A DNA stretch of 64,000 nucleotides from Kribbella kalugense (GCF_004365875.1 NZ_SODF01000003.1:667763-731762); one strand, 5' to 3'; shown: positions 43,797 through 52,727, numbered from the stretch's first letter. Translations and numbers: made by a program. Notes: generated from the letters alone by a model not told the origin.

Positions 43797-44873
43797 TCAG
43801 ACGTTGAACCTGAATTCGACGACGTCGCCGTCTTGCATGATGTAGTCCTTGCCTTCCATCCGGACTTTACCGGCGGAGCGGGCGGCGTTCATCGAGCCGG
43901 CTTCCATCAGGTCGTCGTACGAGACGATCTCGGCCTTGATGAAGCCGCGCTGGAAGTCGGTGTGGATGACGCCGGCTGCCTCGGGGGCGGTGGCGCCGCG
44001 CTTGATCGTCCAGGCCCGGGATTCCTTGGGGCCGGCGGTCAGGTACGTCTGCAGGCCGAGGGTGTCGAAGCCGACGCGGGCGAGTACGTCGAGGCCGGGT
44101 TCGTCGATGCCCATCTCGGCGAGCATCTCGCGGGCCTCGTCCTCGTCGCCGAGCTCGACCAGTTCGGCCTCGAACTTCGCGTCCAGGAAGATCGCCTCGG
44201 CCGGTGCGACCAGGTCCCGCATCTGCTGCTTCAACGGCTCGTCGGACAGTTCGTCGGCGTCGCAGTTGAAGACGTAGATGTACGGCTTGGCGGTCATCAG
44301 CATCAGTTCGCGGATCGCGTCGCGGTCCACGTTGGTCGCGATGATCGGCGTACCCGCCTCAAGGTGCTTCTGTGCTTCCCGGACCGCCTCGAGCGTGACG
44401 GCGGACTCCTTCTTCAGCCGGGATTCCTTCTCCAGCCGCGGGATCGCCTTCTCGACGGTCTGCAGGTCGGCCAGGATCAACTCGGTCTGGATGGTGGAGA
44501 TGTCGTCGGACGGCGAGACCTTGCCGTCGACGTGGGTTACGTCGTCGTCACGGAACACCCGGGTGACCTGGCAGATCGCGTCCGACTCGCGGATGTGGCT
44601 GAGGAACTTGTTGCCCAGCCCCTCGCCCTCCGACGCGCCGCGGACGATGCCGGCGATGTCGACGAACTGGACGGTGGCCGGGATCACCTTCGCGGAGCTG
44701 TACAGCTCGGCCAGCTTGCCCAGCCGCGCATCCGGTACGCCGACCACCCCGACGTTCGGCTCGATGGTCGCGAACGGGTAGTTCGCGGCGAGCACGTCGT
44801 TCTTGGTCAGCGCGTTGAACAGGGTGGACTTGCCCGCATTGGGGAGCCCGACGATTCCGATGGTGAGTGCCAC
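43797..44873 (-). CDS. ychF: YchF/OLA1-type ribosome-associated ATPase
   Basis: 358 residues from GTG 44873, where TIGIVGLPNAGKSTLFNALT opens the G domain; the frame upstream is not conserved. Obg-family motifs follow: YPFATIEPNVGVV, FVDIAGIVRGASEGEGLGNKFL, and NxxE in place of NKxD (FNCDADE), the change that gives YchF its ATP preference. The coiled coil and C-terminal TGS domain (GATAPEAAGVIHTDFQRGFIKAEIVSYDDL, EGKDYIMQDGDVVEFRFNV) are complete. It binds ribosomes and acts in stress and translation control. Confidence 0.96.
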   Translation of the reverse strand: MALTIGIVGLPNAGKSTLFNALTKNDVLAANYPFATIEPNVGVVGVPDARLGKLAELYSSAKVIPATVQFVDIAGIVRGASEGEGLGNKFLSHIRESDAICQVTRVFRDDDVTHVDGKVSPSDDISTIQTELILADLQTVEKAIPRLEKESRLKKESAVTLEAVREAQKHLEAGTPIIATNVDRDAIRELMLMTAKPYIYVFNCDADELSDEPLKQQMRDLVAPAEAIFLDAKFEAELVELGDEDEAREMLAEMGIDEPGLDVLARVGFDTLGLQTYLTAGPKESRAWTIKRGATAPEAAGVIHTDFQRGFIKAEIVSYDDLMEAGSMNAARSAGKVRMEGKDYIMQDGDVVEFRFNV

Positions 44874-44915
44874 GGGCGTCAAGGTTACGCGGCGAACACC
44901 GAAGTACCCCAATCG

Positions 44916-45446
44916 TCAGAGGACGAATGCTTCCATTGAGGCGCCGTACCAGCGCTCCATGCGGCCGAGGGAGCGCATGCCCAACCGGCCGCAGACTGCC
45001 AGCGAGGCCACATTGTCCGGGCGCACGACCGCATAGATCTCACTGAGACCGGCCTTGAACCCATGCGAGATCGCGCCGCGCGCCGACTCGGTCGCCAGCC
45101 CGCGCCCCCACGCGTCCGGGTGGAAGTGCCAGCCGACCTCGACCTCCCCCTTGCTCGCGGTCCCGTCCGATGGGTCGGGCAGCGGCACGAGCAACACGGT
45201 CCCCGCGACGACTCCCGTCGTACGCTCCTCCACCGCCCAGACGCCGTACGTCGCGTCGCGGTTGCGCTCGCTCCAGCGCTCGATCACCTTCTCGGCCGCG
45301 CCCCGATCCGTCATCACCCGCGGCTCGGCGCCCAGCCAGCGCGACACCTCCCAGCGCCGGTAGATGTCGAACACCCGGTCGCCGTCCGTGTCCGCCCAGT
45401 CGCGCACCAGCAGCCGGTCCGTTTCGTAGACCACCTTCGGAATCAT
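44916..45446 (-). CDS. GNAT N-acetyltransferase (RimJ-like)
   Basis: 176 residues from ATG 45446 with GGGAGG eight bases upstream. The pattern is the RimJ/Acetyltransf_3 type: YETDRLLVRDWADTDGDRVFDIYRRWEVSRWLG, EVEVGWHFHPDAWGRGLATESARGAISHGF, IYAVVRPDNVASLAVCGRLGMRSLGRMERWYG. Acetyl-CoA loop WGRGLATE is intact. The substrate, a protein N-terminus or small amine, is unknown. The ychF gene lies 42 bp downstream on the same strand. Confidence 0.9.
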   Translation of the reverse strand: MIPKVVYETDRLLVRDWADTDGDRVFDIYRRWEVSRWLGAEPRVMTDRGAAEKVIERWSERNRDATYGVWAVEERTTGVVAGTVLLVPLPDPSDGTASKGEVEVGWHFHPDAWGRGLATESARGAISHGFKAGLSEIYAVVRPDNVASLAVCGRLGMRSLGRMERWYGASMEAFVL

Positions 45447-45513
45447 CGCGACCACCTCCCAAGGCTGTTCTTATTTGTCCCAACCAGGCGATCGCAAGCA
45501 ACGTCTCCTTTCT

Positions 45514-46380
45514 GTGACCACTTGGACCGACCGCACTGCCTCGTCTTCACGCTTCGTGTTCGGATGTCTGCAATTCCTGCGTTTCGGCTGGCTGGAACTG
45601 GTGTCGTGCCTGTTCCCGGCATTCCTGTTCCTCGGCCTGGGGATCTCGAAGTACGTCGACCTGCCGATCGCGCGGTACGACGCGTTGCTGATCTACTGCC
45701 TCGGGCTGACGTTCCTGTTCTGGATCGTCCGGCTGGAGACGTGGCGTGAGGTCGCGGTGATCTTCGGGTTCCACTTGATCGGGCTCGGGCTGGAGCTGTT
45801 CAAGATCCAGGTCGGCTCCTGGCAGTACCCGGGTGACGCGGTAACGAAGGTCGCCGGCGTGCCACTGTTCGCCGGATTCATGTACGCCGCTGTCGGCAGC
45901 TACCTGTGTCAGGCCTGGCGCCGGTTCGACCTCCGGGTCAGCAACTACCGCCCGGTGCTGACCACGATCTTCGCGGTGCTGATCTACGCGAACTTCTTCA
46001 CCCATCAGTGGATCCCCGACCTGCGGATCCCGATCGCGCTCGGTCTGCTCGTCGTGTTGCGTCGTACCTGGGTCTTCTACACGGTCGGCGTACGGCGGTA
46101 CCGGATGCCGCTCGCGGTGGCGTTCGCGCTGATCGGATTCTTCCTCTGGATCGCGGAGAACTTCGGCACGTTCCTGGACGCGTGGAACTATCCGGACCAG
46201 GTGAGTGTGTGGCATCTCGTACACCCGGCGAAGTTCGGCGCGTGGTCGTTGCTGGTCAGCATGAGCTTCGTGCTGGTCGCGAGCGTGAAGTCCCTCGAGG
46301 GCCGGTTGTACCACCGTGGCAGCACCGCAACAGTCGAGATCTCTCCGCAACACGACGACGCCAACCAAGCTGCGGAGTAA
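45514..46380 (+). CDS. DUF817 integral membrane protein
   Basis: 288 residues from GTG 45514; a good ribosome binding site is not seen, and the frame opens to TTG 45475. About eight helices are visible (LELVSCLFPAFLFLGLGI, YDALLIYCLGLTFLFWIV, VAVIFGFHLIGLGLELFKI, PVLTTIFAVLIYANFFTHQW and others). FLELKS-like start, GSWQYPGDA, PLFAGFMYAAVGSYLCQAWRRFDL and ENFGTFLDAWNYPDQ are DUF817 signatures. Function of the family is unknown; plasma-membrane location is certain. Confidence 0.86.
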   Translation: MTTWTDRTASSSRFVFGCLQFLRFGWLELVSCLFPAFLFLGLGISKYVDLPIARYDALLIYCLGLTFLFWIVRLETWREVAVIFGFHLIGLGLELFKIQVGSWQYPGDAVTKVAGVPLFAGFMYAAVGSYLCQAWRRFDLRVSNYRPVLTTIFAVLIYANFFTHQWIPDLRIPIALGLLVVLRRTWVFYTVGVRRYRMPLAVAFALIGFFLWIAENFGTFLDAWNYPDQVSVWHLVHPAKFGAWSLLVSMSFVLVASVKSLEGRLYHRGSTATVEISPQHDDANQAAE

Positions 46381-46455
46381 GGCGTCTCTTGTGGTGTGAG
46401 GCTCCTGAGGGGGAGCTGTTGCTGGGGAACAAACCGCCTGATTTACAAGGGGAGC

Positions 46456-47226
46456 ATGATGTCGCGAAAGTTCGCCGCCTTCGTCGCGACCGGTGTCGCA
46501 CTGGCCGTCGTGGCCGGTTCGCTGCTGGTTCTGGCACTCAGCCATCAACGACAGCCGGAGCCGACCGCCGCGACCACGCAGACCTCGACAACACCGTCGC
46601 CCACACCGACCGAGACGCCCACGCTGAATGCTCCACCGTCGACTCCGCGCCGCCCGGCGCCGAACCCGACCGCAGAATTTGTCAAAGGCAACAAAAAGGT
46701 GCTGTTCCTGAGTTTCGACGACGGACCGGACCCGGCCTGGACGCCGCAGATCCTGCAGGTGCTGGCGAAGTACGGCGCGCACGCGACCTTCTTCGAGCTC
46801 GGTCAGATGCAGGCCGCACACCCGGGCCTACGCGAGCAGGTGCTTGCCGCCGGCAACTCCATCGGCAGCCACTCGATCTCGCACCCGCAGCTGACCATCC
46901 TGTCAGCGGCGAAGCGGCACCACGAGATCTTCGACGGACCGAAGTCGACCTGCTTCCGGCCGCCGTACGGCGCCTCGAACCCGAAGGTCCGCGCCGACAT
47001 CAGGGCGGCCGGCATGGTCCAGGTGCTCTGGGACGTCGACCCGCGCGACTGGGCCCGGCCGGGGACGAATGCGATCGTGCACAACATCCTCACCCACGCG
47101 CACAACCACAACATCATCCTGATGCACGACGGCGGCGGCAACCGCAGCCAAACCGTCGCCGCGCTCGACAAGGTCCTCCCCCAACTGAAGGCCCAGGGCT
47201 ACAGCTTCCCAGCCATGGACTGCTGA
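46456..47226 (+). CDS. Polysaccharide deacetylase (NodB homology)
   Basis: 256 residues from ATG 46456 (ATG 46459 equally possible), after AAGGGGAG. A signal anchor (about 5-30) and Thr/Pro-rich linker lead to the CE4 domain with all five motifs: SFDDGPDP (catalytic and metal Asp), HSISHPQL (metal His pair), RPPYGASN, WDVDPRDWARPG and ILMHDGGGNRSQTV. Metal-dependent de-N-acetylation of peptidoglycan or chitin oligomers on the outer face is expected. Monocistronic. Confidence 0.92.
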   Translation: MMSRKFAAFVATGVALAVVAGSLLVLALSHQRQPEPTAATTQTSTTPSPTPTETPTLNAPPSTPRRPAPNPTAEFVKGNKKVLFLSFDDGPDPAWTPQILQVLAKYGAHATFFELGQMQAAHPGLREQVLAAGNSIGSHSISHPQLTILSAAKRHHEIFDGPKSTCFRPPYGASNPKVRADIRAAGMVQVLWDVDPRDWARPGTNAIVHNILTHAHNHNIILMHDGGGNRSQTVAALDKVLPQLKAQGYSFPAMDC

Positions 47227-47249
47227 CCCGCCCCGGCGCAGAATGCGCC

Positions 47250-48248
47250 ATGGATGCTTCGCAGGAACTGCACCGGCTGACCAGCGGCTATCAGGTGACC
47301 GAAGCGGTGCACGTCGCCGCCCGGCTCGGTATCAGCGACGTACTTGCTGATGGCCCGAAGAGCCTGACTCAGCTCGCAGAGTCCACCAGAACGAACGTCC
47401 AAGCGTTGGAGCGCCTGATGCATGCGCTGTCCGCGCTCGGGCTCTACAGCTCCATTGATGGGAAGTACAGCAACACCGAGCTCGGTACGGCGTTGCGGAT
47501 CGACGTACCGCGTTCGGTCGCGGGCTGGGCTCGCTTCGTCGGCACAGGGTCTCACTGGCAGGCGTACACCGGTCTGGAGGACAGCATCCGCACCGGCGAG
47601 ACGGCCTTCCCGACGGTCCACGGTGAGGCAGTCTGGGAGTACCGCGCCAAGCATCCGGCCGAGCAGGAGGCCTTCGACGCGGCCATGACCGCGATGTCGC
47701 AGACGGTGTCCGACGCGGTCGTGAACGCCTACGATTTCAGCCGGTTCGGCACGTTGGTCGACGTCGGCGGCGGGCGTGGTCGACTGCTGGTCGACGTCCT
47801 CTCGCGGTACCCATCGGTCGGCGGAGTGCTCTTCGACCAGCCAGACGTGGTCGCCGGCGCGGATGAACTGCTGTCCGCAGCCGGCGTGGCGGACCGTTGC
47901 CGCGTCGTCGGCGGCAACTTCTTCGAGGCCGTTCCGAAGGGTGACGCTCACCTGCTCAAGTCGATCATCCACGACTGGGCGGACGCCGAGTCGATCGAGA
48001 TCCTCCGCAGCTGCAGGCGGTCGATGCCGGACCACGGCCGCCTCCTGCTGGTGGAACAGTTGCTGGACGAGTCGCCGGATCCCGTGCGTACGGCGTTCTC
48101 GGACCTGAACATGCTGGTCATGACCGGCGGTCGGGAGCGGACGACCGACGAATACCGCGCACTCCTCGCCGCCGCCGACCTCGACCTTGTGACCACGGTC
48201 CCCACCGCCGGCCCGGCGTTCGTGCTTGAGGCAAAACCCGTTCGCTGA
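47250..48248 (+). CDS. SAM-dependent O-methyltransferase (COMT/ASMT-like)
   Basis: 332 residues from ATG 47250. An N-terminal dimerisation winged helix (LTSGYQVTEAVHVAARLGISDVLADGPKSLTQLAESTRTNVQALERLMHALSALGLY) precedes a Rossmann domain with the SAM site LVDVGGGRGRLLVDVLSRYP and the catalytic histidine region LKSIIHDWADAESIEIL. The closing VTTVPTAGPAFVLEAKP is family-typical. It methylates hydroxyl groups of small, often aromatic, metabolites. No biosynthetic cluster is adjacent. Confidence 0.9.
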   Translation: MDASQELHRLTSGYQVTEAVHVAARLGISDVLADGPKSLTQLAESTRTNVQALERLMHALSALGLYSSIDGKYSNTELGTALRIDVPRSVAGWARFVGTGSHWQAYTGLEDSIRTGETAFPTVHGEAVWEYRAKHPAEQEAFDAAMTAMSQTVSDAVVNAYDFSRFGTLVDVGGGRGRLLVDVLSRYPSVGGVLFDQPDVVAGADELLSAAGVADRCRVVGGNFFEAVPKGDAHLLKSIIHDWADAESIEILRSCRRSMPDHGRLLLVEQLLDESPDPVRTAFSDLNMLVMTGGRERTTDEYRALLAAADLDLVTTVPTAGPAFVLEAKPVR

Positions 48249-48294
48249 GCGTGTTTTTCAGAAACTGTCGGTGGCGTTCGGCACTATCAGTGAC

Positions 48295-49485
48295 ATGACC
48301 GGTACGACGCTGTTGCTGATCCTGCTGTTCCTGTTCATCGGGCTGCTGCTGGGTGCTGCATTCGGCCTGCTCTGGGCGCGCGGGCGGGACGGGTCACGCC
48401 TCGCGCGGATCACGGCTGAGCGCGATGCGGCCGAGGATCGCGTGGTCGAGCTGACGCAGGAGCGGACGTCTGTCGGGCAACAGATGGGCGGCCAGGCCGT
48501 CGTCAAGGAAGCGCTGGATCGCCTGCACGCGCAGCTGAATCAGCTCGAGAAGGGGCGTGCCGCCTGGCAGAGCCAGCTTCATCAACAGGTCAACGAAGTG
48601 CGGATGAGTGGCGAGGCGCTGCGGCGTGAGACCGCGTCGCTGTCGACCGCGTTGCGAAAACCCCAGGTGCGTGGACGATGGGGCGAGCTGCATCTGCGCC
48701 GGACGGTCGAGCTGGCCGGCATGGTGGCGCACTGCGACTTCACCGAGCAGACCACGACGGTCGGCGAGGACGGGACGCTCCGCCCGGACCTGGTCGTGAG
48801 ACTTGCCGAGGGCAAGAATATCGTCGTCGACTCGAAGGTGCCGCTGGCCGCGTTCCTGGAGGCAGCTGAGTCGGACGATGCCGACTTCATTGCGGATCGG
48901 TTGCGAGCGCACGCGCGGCATCTGCGGACGCATGTCGATCAGTTGGCCTCGAAGCAGTACTGGACCCGACTGTCACCGTCACCGGAGTTCGTCATCCTCT
49001 TCGTGCCGGGTGAGTCGTTCCTGTCCGCGGCCCTCGACGTCGAGCCCTCTCTCCTCGAGTACGCCGCCGAGCGCCGGGTGATCCTGGCGACGCCGACGAC
49101 GTTGATCGCGACCCTGCGAGCAGCGGCGTACGCCTGGAACCAGTCGGCGCTGACCGAGTCGGCGCAGCAGGTCTTCGAGCTCGGCCGGGAGTTGTACGAG
49201 CGCCTCAGCACGATGGGCGAGCATCTGAGCCGGGTCGGCCGGTCGCTCACGTCCGCCGTCGAGGCGTACAACGGCACGGTCGGCTCGTTCGAGCGGCGAG
49301 TCTTCATCACCGCTCGCAAGCTCCGCGACCTGCATGTCACCGAGTCCGAGCTGACCGCGATGGAGTCGATCGAAGCGTCCGTCCGCCCGCTGACCGCACC
49401 CGAGTTCCTGGCCATCGAAGACCCACAGCCGACCAGACATTGGCCGCCTACTAGACCGGGTGAGTCTGGCAGTCAGGCGGGTTGA
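48295..49485 (+). CDS. rmuC: DNA recombination protein RmuC
   Basis: 396 residues from ATG 48295; the frame before is antisense-like. One N-terminal helix (about 4-25), then a coiled coil (about 35-130, RITAERDAAEDRVVELTQERTSVGQQ), then the RmuC core with RGRWGELHLRRTVELAGM, RPDLVVRLAEGKNIVVDSKVPLAAF, FVILFVPGESFLSAAL and ATPTTLIATLRAAAYAWNQ. The core is a predicted PD-(D/E)xK-like nuclease fold that limits DNA inversions. C-terminal 25 residues are unordered. Confidence 0.93.
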   Translation: MTGTTLLLILLFLFIGLLLGAAFGLLWARGRDGSRLARITAERDAAEDRVVELTQERTSVGQQMGGQAVVKEALDRLHAQLNQLEKGRAAWQSQLHQQVNEVRMSGEALRRETASLSTALRKPQVRGRWGELHLRRTVELAGMVAHCDFTEQTTTVGEDGTLRPDLVVRLAEGKNIVVDSKVPLAAFLEAAESDDADFIADRLRAHARHLRTHVDQLASKQYWTRLSPSPEFVILFVPGESFLSAALDVEPSLLEYAAERRVILATPTTLIATLRAAAYAWNQSALTESAQQVFELGRELYERLSTMGEHLSRVGRSLTSAVEAYNGTVGSFERRVFITARKLRDLHVTESELTAMESIEASVRPLTAPEFLAIEDPQPTRHWPPTRPGESGSQAG

Positions 49486-49491
49486 GCCTGC

Positions 49492-49527
49492 CACCCGGAC
49501 CGGGTGACCCTGTCGGAAAGCCGACAG
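49492..49527. promoter_or_regulatory. Two small palindromes between rmuC and GH64
   Basis: CACCCGG-A-CCGGGTG (49492-49506) is followed by CTGTCGG-AAAG-CCGACAG (49510-49527). A half copy, ACCGGGTGA, also lies at 49456. They may terminate rmuC or bind a regulator of the glucanase gene. Confidence 0.45.
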
Positions 49528-49568
49528 TGGTGGGCTGTTGACAGTCAGTGGTCACTTCACGACACGAT

Positions 49569-49580
49569 GAGAGCGCTCTC
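49569..49580. promoter_or_regulatory. LacI-type operator palindrome before GH64
   Basis: GAGAGCGCTCTC, a perfect 12-bp palindrome with the AGCGCT core of CebR-like LacI operators, lies 26 bp upstream of the GH64 start. No lacI gene is nearby. Confidence 0.6.
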
Positions 49581-49606
49581 TCGGGGGGCCGACGTGAGGA
49601 GGAACC

Positions 49607-50779
49607 ATGCGCTTCAGAACGCGAATGCTGGCAATCGTCGCGGCCGCCGTGACGGTGGCCGGCGTACTGTCGGCGACCGCGCACCGATCGGCCGACGCGG
49701 CCGTCCCGGCGACGATTCCGTTGACGATCACCAACAACTCGGGCCGCGGCGACGCCGTGTACATCTACAACCTGGGCACGAACCTGGCGACCGGTCAGCA
49801 GGGCTGGGCCGATGCCGGCGGCACCTTCCACGCCTGGCCGGCCGGCGGCAACCCGCCCACCCCGGCGCCGGACGCCTCGATCGCCGGACCGGGCAACGGG
49901 CAGTCCGTCACGATCCAGATGCCGAAGTTCTCCGGCCGGGTGTACTTCTCCTACGGCCAGAAGCTCGACTTCAGACTGACCACGGGCGGCCTGGTGCAGC
50001 CCGCAGTACAGAACCCGACCGACCCGAACCGGAACATCCTGTTCAGCTGGTCGGAGTACACGCTGAACGACAGCGGCCTGTGGATCAACAGCACCCAGGT
50101 CGACATGTTCTCCGCGCCGTACGCCGTCAGCGTCAACGGGAACACGACCGGGCACCTCAAGGCCGGCGGCTACAACGCCGTCTACAACGCACTCCGCAGC
50201 GCCGGCTGGGGCGGTCTGATCCAGACAGCACCTGACGGTTCGACACTCCGGGCGCTCTCACCGCTGTACGGCGTTGAGACGGGCGCTCTCCCGGCGAGCG
50301 CGATGGACGACTACGTCAACCGAGTCTGGTCGAAGTACAGCTCGGAGACCCTGACGGTCACACCGTTCGGCGACCAGCCCAACACGAAGTACTTCGGTCG
50401 CGTCTCCGGCAACGTCATGAACTTCACCGACAGCTCCGGCGCGGTCGTCACGTCGTTCCAGAAGCCCGACTCGGCCAGCATCTTCGGCTGCTTCAACCTG
50501 CTCGACGCACCGAACGACCTGGTGCGCGGGCCGATCTCCCGCACCCTGTGCGCCGGTTACAACCGCTCCACCTTGCTGACGAACCCGAACCAGCCGGACG
50601 CCAACGACGCGAACTTCTACGCCGACTCGGTTACCAACCACTACTCCAAGAACATCCACGCCCAGATGGTCGACGGCCACGCGTACGGGTTCGCCTTCGA
50701 TGACGTCGGCAACCACGAAGCGCTCGTCCACGACGGCAACCCGACCCAGGCCGGGCTGATCCTCGATCCGTTCAACTAG
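49607..50779 (+). CDS. Secreted GH64 beta-1,3-glucanase
   Basis: 390 residues from ATG 49607 behind GAGGAGGAA. A signal peptide (1-31, RSADAAV) precedes a thaumatin-like/GH64 catalytic domain: PLTITNNSGRGDAVYIYNLG, FSWSEYTLNDSGLWINSTQVDMFSAPYAV (likely catalytic Glu and Asp), GLIQTAPDGSTLRALSPLYG, FGCFNLLDAPNDLVRGPISRTLCAGYNRSTL, NHYSKNIHAQMVDGHAYGFAFDDVG. GH64 enzymes release laminaripentaose from beta-1,3-glucan. No carbohydrate-binding module is attached. A LacI-type palindrome upstream suggests induction by sugar. Confidence 0.92.
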   Translation: MRFRTRMLAIVAAAVTVAGVLSATAHRSADAAVPATIPLTITNNSGRGDAVYIYNLGTNLATGQQGWADAGGTFHAWPAGGNPPTPAPDASIAGPGNGQSVTIQMPKFSGRVYFSYGQKLDFRLTTGGLVQPAVQNPTDPNRNILFSWSEYTLNDSGLWINSTQVDMFSAPYAVSVNGNTTGHLKAGGYNAVYNALRSAGWGGLIQTAPDGSTLRALSPLYGVETGALPASAMDDYVNRVWSKYSSETLTVTPFGDQPNTKYFGRVSGNVMNFTDSSGAVVTSFQKPDSASIFGCFNLLDAPNDLVRGPISRTLCAGYNRSTLLTNPNQPDANDANFYADSVTNHYSKNIHAQMVDGHAYGFAFDDVGNHEALVHDGNPTQAGLILDPFN

Positions 50780-50798
50780 AGGCTTGACTCCTCGGTTC

Positions 50799-50831
50799 GT
50801 TAGTGGGAGCTTACCGTTCGTGGGAACTTAC
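50799..50831 (+). repeat. 17-bp direct repeat at the ArsR gene start
   Basis: GTTAGTGGGAGCTTAC (50799-50814) and GTTCGTGGGAACTTAC (50816-50831), two differences. The second unit overlaps the proposed GTG start. A possible autoregulatory operator. Confidence 0.5.
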
Positions 50832-51158
50832 GGATCACTCGAGGCCGCAGGCCCGGTGCTGGACGCACTGGGCGATCCGACCCGCCGGGTGATCCTCGAG
50901 ACACTGCGGTCCGGTGGGCCGTGCTCGGTCGGTGTTCTGGCCGAGCACGTGCCCGTCAGCCGGCCGGCGATCTCGCAGCACCTCAAGGTGCTCGGCGCCG
51001 TCGGCCTGGTGCGGCACGAGTCGCGCGGGACGCGGAACATCTACCGCGTCCATCAGGCAGGTCTCGACGAGCTGCGCAGCTGGCTCGACCGGTTCTGGGG
51101 CGACGCGCTGGACGCGTACGCCGACCACGTCAGGCGGACCGAGGAGGAACGGAAATGA
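50820..51158 (+). CDS. ArsR-family transcriptional regulator
   Basis: 112 residues from GTG 50820 (TTG 50784 is the longer alternative). The winged helix VLDALGDPTRRVILETLRSGGPCSVGVLAEHVPVSRPAISQHLKVLGAVGLVRHESRGTRNIYRV is complete. It belongs to the metal-independent group that is usually paired with an SRPBCC/AHSA1 gene, and indeed the stop overlaps the start of such a gene (ATGA). The pair typically senses or binds small hydrophobic ligands, but this is family inference. Confidence 0.9.
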   Translation: MGTYGSLEAAGPVLDALGDPTRRVILETLRSGGPCSVGVLAEHVPVSRPAISQHLKVLGAVGLVRHESRGTRNIYRVHQAGLDELRSWLDRFWGDALDAYADHVRRTEEERK

Positions 51159-51604
51159 GCGTGGAACAAGAGATCTCGCCCTTGGTGAAGACCGTTGTCG
51201 TGCCGGTCGGCGTCGACCGGGCGTTCCAAGCCTTCACCGCGGAGACGTCGGCGTGGTGGCCGCTGTTCAGCCACTCGGTCGGCGAGGCGGCGGCGAGCGA
51301 AGTACGGATGGAAGGCGCTGTAGGCGGCCGCATCGTCGAGTACGGCGCTGACGGCGAACTCGCCACCTGGGGGACGTTGTCGGACTGGGATCCGCCGACG
51401 TCGGTCGCCTTCAGCTGGCACCCCGGCGGCGATCCGTCCGAGGCCGGGCAGGTGACCGTCACGTTCACCGCGATGGACGACGGCACTCAGGTTCAGCTCG
51501 TGCATTCCGGCTGGGAGCGTCGCGGCGATGGCGCCCGGGCCCGCCTCAGCTATGACACGGGATGGGACTACGTGCTGGGCAAGTACGTGGAGTTCGCCCG
51601 ATAG
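51155..51604 (+). CDS. SRPBCC/AHSA1-like protein
   Basis: 149 residues from ATG 51155 with GAGGAGG upstream, overlapping the ArsR stop. The START-like helix-grip fold is evident: ISPLVKTVVVPVGVDRAFQAFTAETSAWWPLF, VGGRIVEYGADGELATWGTLSDWDPPTSVAFSWHPG, QVTVTFTAMDDGTQVQLVHSGWERRG. These proteins bind hydrophobic ligands. Translationally coupled to the ArsR regulator; the Rieske gene begins eight bases later, so all three probably form one operon. Confidence 0.9.
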   Translation: MSVEQEISPLVKTVVVPVGVDRAFQAFTAETSAWWPLFSHSVGEAAASEVRMEGAVGGRIVEYGADGELATWGTLSDWDPPTSVAFSWHPGGDPSEAGQVTVTFTAMDDGTQVQLVHSGWERRGDGARARLSYDTGWDYVLGKYVEFAR

Positions 51605-51611
51605 TTGGCAG

Positions 51612-52727
51612 ATGACTCCCGTTGACGCCCGTGCTCTGGAAGCTTCGCTGCGGCCGCATGGTGAATCGGTCATGCTGCCGCGGGCGGCGTACACCGATCC
51701 CGCCGTACTCGAATGGGAACGCCGGCACTTCTTCGCCGGGACGTGGACCTGTCTCGGCCGCGTCGACGAGCTGTCCGACGGTACGACGTACCGCGAGGTG
51801 ACCGTTGGCGACATCGCGACCGTGGTGACGTTCGGCGAACGACCGCGTGCCTTCGCCAACGTCTGCAGGCATCGCGGGCACGAGTTGCTGCAGCGGGACG
51901 AGACCAGCGATCGGCGGGCCGTGGTGTGCCCGTACCACGGATGGTCGTACGAGCTCGACGGCTCGGTGAAGGCAGCTCCGCGGATGGGCGACGCCTTCCA
52001 GACCGAACCGTATGGTCTGGTCGAGCTGCCGGCGGAGGTGTGGCAGGGCTGGCTGTTCGTGAACGCGACCGGTACGGCGACGTCGTTCGCCGATCATGTC
52101 GGCGGACTCACCGACCTGGTCGCTCCGTACGCGCCGGAAACCCTTGTATTAAAGGCGCGGCACGCGTACGACGTCGCGTCGAACTGGAAGACGATCGTGG
52201 AGAACTACCACGAGTGCTACCACTGTCCGTTGATCCACCCGGAGCTGTGCAAGGTGTCGCCACCGACCTCCGGTGACAATTGGAACCTCCCCGGCGCGTG
52301 GGTCGGCGGGCTGATGGACCTACGCCTGGATGCCGAGACGATGTCGCTCGACGGCCGGTCGCTCGGAGTCCCGCTCGACGGTGTCGATCCACGGACCGTG
52401 AACTACCTCGGTCTCTTCCCCAACCTGCTGATCTCACTGCACCCCGACTACGTGATGACCCACCGCCTCGAGCCGCGAACACCGAGCCTGACCGCGATCG
52501 AATGCTCCTGGTACTTCCGTCCCGAGGTCACCGATCCGTCGTACGCGGTGGACTTCTGGGACATCACCAACCGCGAAGACTGGGCCGCCTGCGAGTCCGT
52601 CCAGCGCGGCGCCGAGTCCCCGCACTTCCGCCCAGGCCCGCTCGCCCCCGCCGAAGACGCCGTCTACCAATGGGTCACCATGCTTGCCCGCGGCTACCTC
52701 GGCAAACCCCTCAGCACCCCAGCCTGA
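51612..52727 (+). CDS. Rieske non-haem iron ring-hydroxylating oxygenase, alpha subunit type
   Basis: 371 residues from ATG 51612. The Rieske 2Fe-2S site is CRHRGH and CPYHGW (about 90-113). The catalytic domain has the mononuclear iron triad region NWKTIVENYHECYHCPLIHPEL (two His) and a later Asp near VDFWDITNREDW. The FxxxP bridging Asp in ENYHE is replaced in the usual way. No ferredoxin, reductase or beta subunit is adjacent, as in the one-component (choline/carnitine or phthalate) groups. Substrate unknown; probably cotranscribed with the ArsR-SRPBCC pair. Confidence 0.9.
   Translation: MTPVDARALEASLRPHGESVMLPRAAYTDPAVLEWERRHFFAGTWTCLGRVDELSDGTTYREVTVGDIATVVTFGERPRAFANVCRHRGHELLQRDETSDRRAVVCPYHGWSYELDGSVKAAPRMGDAFQTEPYGLVELPAEVWQGWLFVNATGTATSFADHVGGLTDLVAPYAPETLVLKARHAYDVASNWKTIVENYHECYHCPLIHPELCKVSPPTSGDNWNLPGAWVGGLMDLRLDAETMSLDGRSLGVPLDGVDPRTVNYLGLFPNLLISLHPDYVMTHRLEPRTPSLTAIECSWYFRPEVTDPSYAVDFWDITNREDWAACESVQRGAESPHFRPGPLAPAEDAVYQWVTMLARGYLGKPLSTPA

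Noticed and set aside
45906..47249. Open frame continuing upstream of the O-methyltransferase
   Set aside because: It covers the DUF817 and polysaccharide deacetylase genes in another frame. Methyltransferase similarity begins only at ATG 47250.
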